Shown here one piece after another: positions 7,848-12,052 of a stretch of 12,052 nucleotides of DNA. Within the stretch, counting starts at the first letter, position 1; the number at the start of each line of letters is the position of its first letter. The DNA lies in contig JBJXFP010000092.1 of NCBI GenBank assembly GCA_046155615.1, forward strand, positions 1 to 12,052. Direction: 5' to 3'. A program made the translations under genes and the position numbers. Source of the stretch: JANNVZ01 sp046155615 (GTDB taxonomy: Bacteria; Bacteroidota; Bacteroidia; Flavobacteriales_D; Sanyastnellaceae). The notes under the pieces were generated by a model. The model had not been told where the DNA came from and ran no database searches. It saw only the letters and a list, made by a program, of their open reading frames with translations.

Positions 7848-8813
7848 TCATTCAACTATTTTAATAATAACATTTCCTGTTTTTTGTCCCGATTCAACGT
7901 ATTTGTAGGCTTCCACAATTTGGTCTAACCTATAGGAGCTGTCAATTACAGGTTTGTATTCACCTTTTTCAACAAGTTCTTTCAAAAATATTACGTCTTG
8001 CTTAGTGATGGACGGAATTGGAAATAAAAGTCTTTTGCCACCCCAAAGCGGTGTGGTCAGGGCAAAAAGCAGATTCTCCCCGTTATTCCCAAATTCGGTT
8101 GAAATGTAAATTCCCTTTCTACTTAATAAAGGTTGGCATTGTCCGAATGAACTTTTTCCAACGGCATCAAGGATGAAATCATACCTATCTGCTGTCATTG
8201 TGAAATCCTGTGTCTGATAATCAATAACAGTATCTGCTCCGAGAGATTTTACCAACCCTACGTTTTTTGTATTACACACTGCTGTTACCATTGCTCCAAA
8301 ATGTTTTAATAATTGGACAGCAGCAGTGCCAATGGCCCCGGTTGCTCCGTAAACTAAAACATTTTGCCCACGCTTAACTTTGGCTGCTCTGATACCCACC
8401 AAGGCATAATGTGCACCTTCTGTAAGAGGTGCCGCTTCATCAAAGCTTAAATTGTCCGGCATATTTGTAACCGCATCCGTTTCAGCAATTGTTAGATACT
8501 CTCCGTGTCCTCCACAGGTTTTATCATTGAACCCAAAAACTTTATCTCCTTTCCTGAATGTTGTTACCCGCTGCCGGATTTCTTCAATTGTACCCGCAAA
8601 CTCACAACCCAATATTTGATATTTTGGCCGCAACAGTCCCGTCCAAAATCGGGAAATAAAATATTGGGCACTTCGGAAACCCGCATCAGTCCGGTTTACT
8701 GTGGACGAATAAACCTTAACCAATACATCGTTGTCTTTCGGTGAAGGTTTGGCAACTGCTATTAATCTGGCAACTTCCGGTGGCCCATATTTTGAATATA
8801 CAACTGCTCTCAT
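7848..8813 (-). CDS. zinc-less MDR NAD(P)-dependent oxidoreductase (quinone oxidoreductase-like)
   Basis: A 321-residue cytoplasmic member of the medium-chain dehydrogenase/reductase superfamily. The N-terminal GroES-like domain contains GCEFAGTIEEI (69-79) and FRKGDKVFGF (86-95). The Rossmann domain has VYGATGAIGTAAVQLLK (154-170), followed by SLGADTVIDY and DFILDAVG. The structural-zinc cysteine cluster and catalytic zinc ligands of alcohol dehydrogenases are absent, so it is of the NADPH:quinone reductase / enone reductase type, reducing quinones or alpha,beta-unsaturated carbonyls. The exact substrate cannot be deduced. Start at ATG 8813, 43 bp from the end of the attC-like element at 8856. 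It is followed by DUF1801 at 31 bp and is AT-richer than the tonB cluster. Confidence 0.9.
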   Translation of the reverse strand: MRAVVYSKYGPPEVARLIAVAKPSPKDNDVLVKVYSSTVNRTDAGFRSAQYFISRFWTGLLRPKYQILGCEFAGTIEEIRQRVTTFRKGDKVFGFNDKTCGGHGEYLTIAETDAVTNMPDNLSFDEAAPLTEGAHYALVGIRAAKVKRGQNVLVYGATGAIGTAAVQLLKHFGAMVTAVCNTKNVGLVKSLGADTVIDYQTQDFTMTADRYDFILDAVGKSSFGQCQPLLSRKGIYISTEFGNNGENLLFALTTPLWGGKRLLFPIPSITKQDVIFLKELVEKGEYKPVIDSSYRLDQIVEAYKYVESGQKTGNVIIKIVE

Positions 8814-8855
8814 TTTCTAAATATTCGGTTGATTCTTAACTGTGCCCTGCACTTG

Positions 8856-8971
8856 CCGGTAACGTTTTGCAGAATTGCAATGGGCGGGATTTTTACCACT
8901 AAACAGTCTGCGAAGCACAGCCTGTCTCACCTTAGCGGGAAAACCCCGCCTATTGCAAATGTGCTGTTACC
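8856..8971 (-). repeat. attC-like imperfect palindrome E1
   Basis: Outer boxes CCGGTAAC (8856-8863) and GTTACC (8966-8971) are inverted copies. Inside them are 19-nt arms at 8875-8893 (TTGCAATGGGCGGGATTTT) and 8940-8958, identical at 17 of 19 positions with one of the two exceptions a G-U pair. GCA 8869-8871 also pairs with TGC 8962-8964. The left box is followed by five unpaired bases (GTTTT, 8864-8868), the right box is preceded by one (T 8965), so the strands are asymmetric. The central part can fold again (CAGTCTG/CAGCCTG). It lies 23 bp after the stop of the DUF6855-like gene and 43 bp before the MDR start. The plan matches an integron attC site, but the end boxes (GTTACC) do not fit the standard GTTRRRY. 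A terminator or dispersed structural repeat is the alternative. Confidence 0.65.
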
Positions 8972-8993
8972 AGTAGTGCTTTCTCGTCCGCTA

Positions 8994-9401
8994 TTACTTA
9001 GCTCTCATTTTATTTCCCTTTGCATCGTGTGTTACTTCTGCAAGTCCGAGTTTTTCCATTAGCGGTGGGACATACATTCCAAAGCGTCCACGAAGTCCTT
9101 TTTTAAGACCATACCAACCACCAACAGGATTTTTTTCAGAACGTCCCCATGCTTCAACCGTTCCGTCCTTTGCTGGTTTTTGTTCGTCTGCACTACCAAG
9201 TTCCATCCAGTCGCCATGTTTTTTTAGCATTGCATGAAGGTCGTCCAAGCAACGGATGTCGTAAAGCAACACAGTTTTACCGACTGTGCATACTAATACT
9301 TCTTTGCCGTCTCTTTCGTCCACGTGCATTGTGTATTCGCTTGTCAATGGTGGTGTCTTTAAAGCCATTGGTTTTTCCTTTGTTCCGATTTTGTGTGCCA
9401 T
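8994..9401 (-). CDS. conserved uncharacterised protein, DUF6855-like
   Basis: A 135-residue protein, predicted cytoplasmic (no signal peptide or membrane helix). It reads KTPPLTSEYTMHVDERDGKEVLVCTVGKTVLLYD near the N-terminus, HGDWMELGSADEQKPAKDGTVEAWGRS in the middle and NPVGGWYGLKKGLRGRFGMYVPPLMEKLGLAEV near the C-terminus. From memory this resembles the DUF6855 family; I am not certain of the number, and no function is known to me. Start at ATG 9401, 19 bp after the SRPBCC stop, so the two are likely one transcript. Its stop lies 23 bp from the E1 palindrome, which is how the last gene of an integron cassette is placed. The basic C-terminal tail (AKGNKMRAK) is typical of a complete protein. 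Confidence 0.75.
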   Translation of the reverse strand: MAHKIGTKEKPMALKTPPLTSEYTMHVDERDGKEVLVCTVGKTVLLYDIRCLDDLHAMLKKHGDWMELGSADEQKPAKDGTVEAWGRSEKNPVGGWYGLKKGLRGRFGMYVPPLMEKLGLAEVTHDAKGNKMRAK

Positions 9402-9420
9402 GATATTTTGATTTAGTAGA

Positions 9421-9870
9421 TTATTTTTTTTCTGCTTCTTTTTTCAAGTCGTTAGCAAATTTTTCAAACGATTCGTCAAAAGGAGGTATCATTTTAGCGA
9501 ACAATGGAAATAATGGTCCGCCAATTTTCTCTGTCATTGAGAAGTTTGTCTGTCCGTTTGAGTTTGGTGTTAATTTGTATTCACGTTTACCCATTGCATC
9601 ACCCCAAACTAATCGCCTTTCTGTTTCAACTTCTTTTACCGCAAGTTTGAAAACTCTCTTTGGGTCAAGGTATGATTTGAGTTGTATCTTCTCTCCAAGT
9701 GCAATTTTGCGGTCAATGGAAATAACAGTAGAATTCCATTTCGGATAATTGGCTGCATTGGTCAGCAAACCCCAAACTGCTTTAGGGTCGGCTTGAATGT
9801 CAATACTAACAGAAGTTTCTCTGCTAAATGTCTTTTTGGTTGTTGTTGCTTTGCCGTTTGAATTTGTAAT
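9421..9870 (-). CDS. SRPBCC-domain protein, start codon missing or frameshifted
   Basis: A member of the SRPBCC (START/Bet v1-like, polyketide cyclase/AHSA1) superfamily, small hydrophobic-ligand-binding proteins. The fold starts with ETSVSIDIQADPKAVWGLLT and continues ANYPKWNSTVISIDRKI, GEKIQLKSYLDPKRVFKLAV, RLVWGDAMGKREYKLTPN, FSMTEKIGGPLFPLFAK and FEKFANDLKKEAEKK. The first ATG/GTG/TTG-type codon in this frame is TTG 9768, which would cut off the first strand and part of helix 1. Upstream the frame stays open to the stop at 9910-9912 with sensible sequence (ITNSNGKATTTKKTFSRETS). Two explanations fit. One is a rare ATT start at about 9870, used here. The other is that the original ATG is at 9904 and one extra A in the A7 run (9894-9900) breaks the frame, since removing one A gives MEKILFKQIS... 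in frame. The family call is firm; the start is not. Confidence 0.75.
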   Translation of the reverse strand: MTNSNGKATTTKKTFSRETSVSIDIQADPKAVWGLLTNAANYPKWNSTVISIDRKIALGEKIQLKSYLDPKRVFKLAVKEVETERRLVWGDAMGKREYKLTPNSNGQTNFSMTEKIGGPLFPLFAKMIPPFDESFEKFANDLKKEAEKK

Positions 9871-9909
9871 ACTGGATATTTGTTTAAATAATATTTTTTT
9901 CCATGCCTG

Positions 9910-10017
9910 CTATTTCTGTCTATTGAAAAGTTTGTTAACCAATATTACAACTAAAATAGAAAACACTAAATTAGAAAGTATAACTGCCCTAGGTGTTTCA
10001 TAAACATCTACTCCAAC
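9910..10017 (-). pseudogene. out-of-frame C-terminal part of the small membrane protein
   Basis: In the frame one base off from the upstream membrane-protein gene (10205-10008), 35 codons read VGVDVYETPRAVILSNLVFS followed by ILVVILVNKLFNRQK and a stop at 9910-9912. This is a convincing membrane helix with a basic tail and no start codon of its own. Adding one base to the AAA at 10018-10020 would join YYLK to VGVDVYETP and give a protein of about 98 residues with three helices. It therefore looks like the frameshifted end of the upstream gene, or a sequencing error in a short A run. Confidence 0.5.
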
Positions 10018-10205
10018 TTTAAGTAATATGAAAGTCCGGAAAATATAGCAACTGGTGTCTCAATTAAAGCTGTCGCAGCTCGTATTGGTTTAGGTAAAGT
10101 TTCGTGAGTATAAAAAAACCAAGTCAGGAAAATTGTCAGACCAATAATAGCTGAAACAAGTTTTATATGTCTTTTTGAAAACTCCATTTTGTCCACCGAT
10201 TTCAT
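10008..10205 (-). CDS. small membrane protein, probably truncated by a frameshift
   Basis: As read, 65 residues with hydrophobic segments at about 16-31 (LVSAIIGLTIFLTWFFY) and 45-62 (ALIETPVAIFSGLSYYL), ending abruptly in KLE. The short N-terminus is polar and basic, so a cytoplasmic start and two helices are predicted. I do not recognise the family. A coherent third helix continues in another frame immediately downstream (10017-9910), which argues that the natural protein is longer. Start at ATG 10205, or possibly ATG 10187. It lies 25 bp after the E2 palindrome, as the first gene of the middle cassette, followed by the SRPBCC and DUF6855-like genes. Confidence 0.55.
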   Translation of the reverse strand: MKSVDKMEFSKRHIKLVSAIIGLTIFLTWFFYTHETLPKPIRAATALIETPVAIFSGLSYYLKLE

Positions 10206-10229
10206 ATTAACTCAATCGTCCTAGAATTA

Positions 10230-10362
10230 CTGGTAATGTTTTCGGGCTTGGCGAAGGTGGCCATTTCACTACAAAATTTAATGCGGAGAACCAAACTTTG
10301 ATTAACCACAAATGTGTCTGCGGGGCACTGAACCGCCATTTTTGCCAAACCCGTGTTACCTG
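10230..10362 (-). repeat. attC-like imperfect palindrome E2
   Basis: Outer boxes GGTAAT (10232-10237) and GTTACC (10355-10360) pair with one T-G wobble. Inner arms of 19 nt, CGGGCTTGGCGAAGGTGGC (10243-10261) and its partner at 10335-10353, match at 15 positions, with three more as G-U pairs. As in E1, the left box is followed by exactly five unpaired bases GTTTT (10238-10242) and the right box is preceded by a single T (10354). The arms have no sequence in common with E1, only the boxes and the geometry. It sits 15 bp after the MarR stop and 25 bp before the next start (10205). This is conserved structure on variable sequence, as in attC sites. Confidence 0.65.
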
Positions 10363-10374
10363 CTGGTGTTTCTG

Positions 10375-10992
10375 TCATACCGTTTGTTTTAGCTTGTGTT
10401 CTGCACAGTCAATTCGTAATTCTGTGTCAGCAAGTTTTGTATTTAAGAGCCCGCAAAAGTGTTCTTGCCCGTTTTTGTTTGCGTTGTAAAAATGGCAAGT
10501 AAAACACATTCTTTGTACGGTTATAATTCCCGCTTTGTTCAAATGATTAATAATGTCCAACAAACTTAATAGTAAATTCTCTTTGTCGGTTGAATGTAGT
10601 TTGTCAATAGGGACTTGTATTTGTTTTGCAAATAAAGATGTCTGTTCGGCAATACTTTTTCCTTTTTGAGTTAGGTTAATAATATAGCCTCTTGTGTCGT
10701 ATTGCTCGTATTCTTTTTTGATAAGCTGTTTTTGTTCAAGCGTTTTAACAGTGTCGCTGATGGTTGCCTTTGTCATATTAAACTCGTCAGCCAAATAACT
10801 TACTTTTCTTTTTTCGTCAGAATGATGCAACAAGAAGATAAGCACTTGAACTTGAATTGGACTTAATGAAAATTCTTTGCTTTCATTCCAAAGCAAAACC
10901 CTAAAAGCTTGTGACACTCTTTCCAAAGAAGCAACAATTTTGCTTTCAATACTTGAATTCTGATGTGCTAAATCAAACGCTGATTTCTCCAT
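10375..10992 (-). CDS. MarR-family regulator with C-terminal four-cysteine tail
   Basis: A 205-residue transcription regulator. A winged-helix MarR domain spans about residues 15-140: the recognition region reads LADEFNMTKATISDTVKTLEQKQLIKK and the wing ends YDTRGYIINLTQKG, with the D-x-R typical of the family. After the dimerisation helices comes a tail absent from classical MarR: C163-F-T-C166, C180 (HFCGLLN) and C196 (LRIDCAEH), which looks like a metal- or Fe-S-binding or thiol-sensing cluster. ATG 10992 is preferred to the TTG-started extension to 11010. It follows the DUF2024 gene by 8 bp, as the last gene of the trx-like/DUF2024/marR operon, and probably represses the promoter at 11683-11714. 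The effector is unknown; redox or metal is an inference. Confidence 0.9.
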   Translation of the reverse strand: MEKSAFDLAHQNSSIESKIVASLERVSQAFRVLLWNESKEFSLSPIQVQVLIFLLHHSDEKRKVSYLADEFNMTKATISDTVKTLEQKQLIKKEYEQYDTRGYIINLTQKGKSIAEQTSLFAKQIQVPIDKLHSTDKENLLLSLLDIINHLNKAGIITVQRMCFTCHFYNANKNGQEHFCGLLNTKLADTELRIDCAEHKLKQTV

Positions 10993-11000
10993 ATTAAAAT

Positions 11001-11345
11001 TTACTTGCAATTTTCCATTTCGATTATAAAATAACCTTGTTTCTTAATGTCGGCTTCCCAATTAGGTCTTAAAGTCTCAACGTGGCAAAACCTGCATTCT
11101 TTTGATGTCAAAGGTTGGCCTTCTTGTCCTTTTGTTTTTAGATACTCTTTGCCATAATCATAAATTACAACTGTATCTTTAATCTCTTCAGGTGCAAGAA
11201 TGTCAAAGTGCATTATTGCTCCGTCTTTTTTAGTTACATAGGTGTCCCAAACTGCTACTTTCATTTTACTTGTTGTTTTATTTTGTGTTTGGCTGAAACC
11301 TTGAGTGAAGATTAAAAGCAAAACAATGTTTAATAAATATTTCAT
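11001..11345 (-). CDS. DUF2024 family protein with N-terminal signal peptide
   Basis: A protein of 114 residues. Residues 28-114 are a complete DUF2024 domain: MKVAVWDTYVTKKDGAIMHF at its start, YGKEYLKTK, then SKECRFCHVET with C84 and C87 and a final IIEMENCK. Ahead of it is a typical Bacteroidota secretion signal (MKYLLNIVLLLIFTQGFSQ, likely cut after Q19). Classic DUF2024 proteins start directly at MKVAVWDTYV and seem cytosolic, so the signal is unusual. Both starts are available here: ATG 11345 (secreted) and ATG 11264 (cytosolic, canonical). I choose 11345 because the signal peptide is well formed; dual starts are possible. The function of DUF2024 is not known to me. Middle gene of the thiol operon, 65 bp after the thioredoxin-like gene with a hairpin in between. 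Confidence 0.85.
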   Translation of the reverse strand: MKYLLNIVLLLIFTQGFSQTQNKTTSKMKVAVWDTYVTKKDGAIMHFDILAPEEIKDTVVIYDYGKEYLKTKGQEGQPLTSKECRFCHVETLRPNWEADIKKQGYFIIEMENCK

Positions 11346-11367
11346 TTCTTCTTGATTTAGAATAAAA

Positions 11368-11404
11368 TGCCTCACAAAGTTAGTTGTCCTAACTTTGTGA
11401 GGCA
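11368..11404 (-). terminator. 16-bp perfect hairpin inside the trx/DUF2024/marR operon
   Basis: Perfect inverted repeat: arms at 11368-11383 and 11389-11404 (TGCCTCACAAAGTTAG and its exact complement) with a 5-base loop TTGTC. On the minus strand the stem is followed by TTTTATTC, so it can work as an intrinsic terminator or attenuator between the thioredoxin-like gene and DUF2024. Its centre GTTAGTTGTCCTAACTTT (11379-11396) is 16/18 identical to the promoter palindrome at 11688-11705, so it may also be a second regulator-binding site. Confidence 0.75.
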
Positions 11405-11410
11405 AGTTTC

Positions 11411-11644
11411 TTAACCCTTTACGTCAGCCATTGAAGCGCCAAAATTAAGGTGCAATACATTACCATCAGGTGTTAGCAATGCCGGAACCGATTTTACTCC
11501 TGCTTTTTCTGCTTCTGCAATTCGGTTACGGTCTTCGCCAATGTGAACAAGTTCTACATTGTCTGCACCAATAAGATTAACGATGTCTTGCTCTGCACTT
11601 ATGCAAACTGGACATCCTGCGTGATAGAAAATTGATTTACTCAT
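11411..11644 (-). CDS. small thioredoxin/glutaredoxin-like protein (CPVC)
   Basis: A 77-residue protein with a minimal thioredoxin-type fold. It has a first strand ending at the active site C11-P-V-C14, ELVHIGEDRN, and the cis-proline region SVPALLTPDG (Pro54) followed by a strand (VLHLNFG). It lacks a signal peptide, so it acts in the cytoplasm, probably reducing or exchanging disulfides. The size is close to glutaredoxins and redox-active disulfide proteins and shorter than thioredoxin. Start at ATG 11644, after an A-rich leader (AATTTAAAAAA), usual for Bacteroidota. It is the first gene behind the clear promoter at 11683-11714 and is followed by the hairpin and the DUF2024 and MarR genes. 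Possible partners are the thiols of those two proteins (inference). Confidence 0.85.
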   Translation of the reverse strand: MSKSIFYHAGCPVCISAEQDIVNLIGADNVELVHIGEDRNRIAEAEKAGVKSVPALLTPDGNVLHLNFGASMADVKG

Positions 11645-11682
11645 TTTTTTAAATTTAATTTGTTACGACTTTATTGTCGGTG

Positions 11683-11714
11683 CAAATATAGTTAGGATAA
11701 CTAACAACAACAAA
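11683..11714 (-). promoter_or_regulatory. Bacteroidetes-type promoter of the trx/DUF2024/marR operon
   Basis: Read on the minus strand: -33 element TTTG (11714-11711), a 20-nt spacer, then -7 element TATATTTG (11690-11683), an exact match to the TAnnTTTG consensus at normal spacing. The predicted transcription start is some 30 nt ahead of ATG 11644. It is the only fully convincing promoter found in the window, and it gives the cassette its own expression. Confidence 0.8.
11688..11705. promoter_or_regulatory. putative MarR operator overlapping the promoter
   Basis: Palindrome TAGTTA-GGA-TAACTA (11689-11703) fills the 3' part of the spacer and touches the -7 element, so a bound regulator would block RNA polymerase. 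The 18-nt form on the minus strand, GTTAGTTATCCTAACTAT, recurs at 16/18 in the hairpin at 11379-11396. Assignment to the MarR protein encoded by the same operon is inference from autoregulation, usual in that family. Confidence 0.6.
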
Positions 11715-11792
11715 TAAAAGTTTCCAAGTGGTTAAAATTCAGGTCAAAATAGCTGTCTGTTTTTGTGTTTGGTGTCATCTGCTACACTTGCA

Positions 11793-11968
11793 GGTAACGA
11801 AGAAGGGAAGAAGCGATAGCTTCAAGAAGTTTTAAAAAGAAGGGAAAACGCGGACAAGCGTTGATGCACCACTGTTCGTTAACCCACAACTGTTTGATAG
11901 AAGCACCACTGTTTGATTACCGAACAAAGCCCTTCTTTCTAAAATTTCTTTTAATCTTATGTTATGCG
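11793..11968 (-). repeat. candidate third attC-like element E3 (diverged)
   Basis: It begins ACACTTGCAGGTAACG (11784-11799), 14/16 identical to the left flank of E1. Long inverted arms follow: AGAAGTTTTAAAAAGAAGGG at 11825-11844 pairs with 11930-11949 at 18 of 20 positions. A plausible outer right box is TGTTATGCG (11960-11968), giving TAAC...GTTA ends. It lacks the GTTTT after the left box, and the right box is not GTTACC, so its right limit is uncertain. The 147 bp between it and the thioredoxin-like gene hold that gene's promoter. Confidence 0.4.
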
Positions 11969-12003
11969 TTCGCCAAGCTGTTCGTTCAAGGCACAACTGT
12001 TTG
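11866..12003 (+). repeat. short repeats CACMACTGTTYG in the right-edge noncoding region
   Basis: Four 13-nt copies of the type GCACMACTGTTYG start at 11866, 11884, 11903 and 11991 (spacing 18, 19 and 88 bp). Weaker copies start at 11972 (19 bp before the last) and about 12032. The spacing is not a multiple of three, so it is not a protein repeat. The surrounding stretch 11645-12052 has no convincing gene: a 64-codon minus-strand frame (12026-11832, open to the edge) runs through the palindrome arms and looks non-coding. Confidence 0.45.
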
Positions 12004-12052
12004 AAGTTCGTAGGAAGTTTGTTCAAGGCGATGTCGTCTGTTCGTGTTTGCA

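Noticed and set aside
8856..8971. E1 as a transposon (IS or MITE) terminal inverted repeat pair
   Set aside because: Only about 116 bp, no target-site duplication seen, and E2 shares ends but not the internal sequence, which does not fit copies of one MITE.
8829..9062. 77-codon plus-strand frame across E1
   Set aside because: Runs through both arms of the palindrome and into the DUF6855-like gene antisense; the structural explanation is better.
10298..10489. Plus-strand 63-codon frame over E2
   Set aside because: Cys/Phe-rich read-through of the palindrome and the MarR antisense strand.
11832..12052. Minus-strand frame of 64+ codons open to the edge
   Set aside because: Reads through inverted-repeat arms and 18-19 bp noncoding repeats, no domain; kept as non-coding.

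Overview
The window looks like a chromosomal segment of a Bacteroidota bacterium, probably of the Chitinophagales/Sphingobacteriia type. The evidence is Bacteroidetes-style versions of TonB and GpsA, a tonB / PstS-like lipoprotein / TPR gene order, a lipoprotein SBP, and one textbook Bacteroidetes promoter (TTTG, 20 nt, TATATTTG) near 11.7 kb. No rRNA, tRNA, CRISPR array, transposase or integrase gene is visible.

Layout. Positions 1-3200 hold housekeeping genes: the 3' part of a 3-oxoacid CoA-transferase beta subunit, the convergent anmK (anhydro-MurNAc kinase), the divergent gpsA (glycerol-3-phosphate dehydrogenase) and a four-helix membrane protein. A bidirectional terminator hairpin at 3221-3250 separates these from a minus-strand envelope-energy operon (7116 down to 3275): tonB, a small two-helix protein, a PstS-like lipoprotein that overlaps it by ATGA, and a secreted TPR protein. 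The exbB/exbD genes that usually precede such a tonB are not found here.

From about 7391 to the right edge the DNA becomes an accessory region, visibly more AT-rich after 7.8 kb, with every gene on the minus strand: DUF1801, a zinc-less MDR oxidoreductase, a DUF6855-like protein, an SRPBCC protein, a small membrane protein, a Cys-rich MarR regulator, a DUF2024 protein and a CPVC thioredoxin-like protein. Gene groups are separated by long imperfect palindromes at 8856-8971 and 10230-10362. These share end motifs (GGTAAYGTTTT ... TGTTACC) and the same four-base strand asymmetry but have different arms, as integron attC sites do. A third, diverged candidate begins at 11793. Each lies 15-23 bp after the stop of one gene and 25-43 bp before the start of the next. 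The simplest reading is an integron-type cassette array, or an integrase-less attC cluster, with unusual non-canonical ends.

The rightmost cassette looks like a self-regulated thiol operon. Its promoter holds a palindrome between -33 and -7, and an 18-nt near-copy of that palindrome is embedded in a 16-bp hairpin inside the operon. All three proteins carry a CxxC motif. Two genes of the middle cassette (SRPBCC and the small membrane protein) appear frameshifted at short poly-A runs; this may be genuine decay, slippage or sequencing error.
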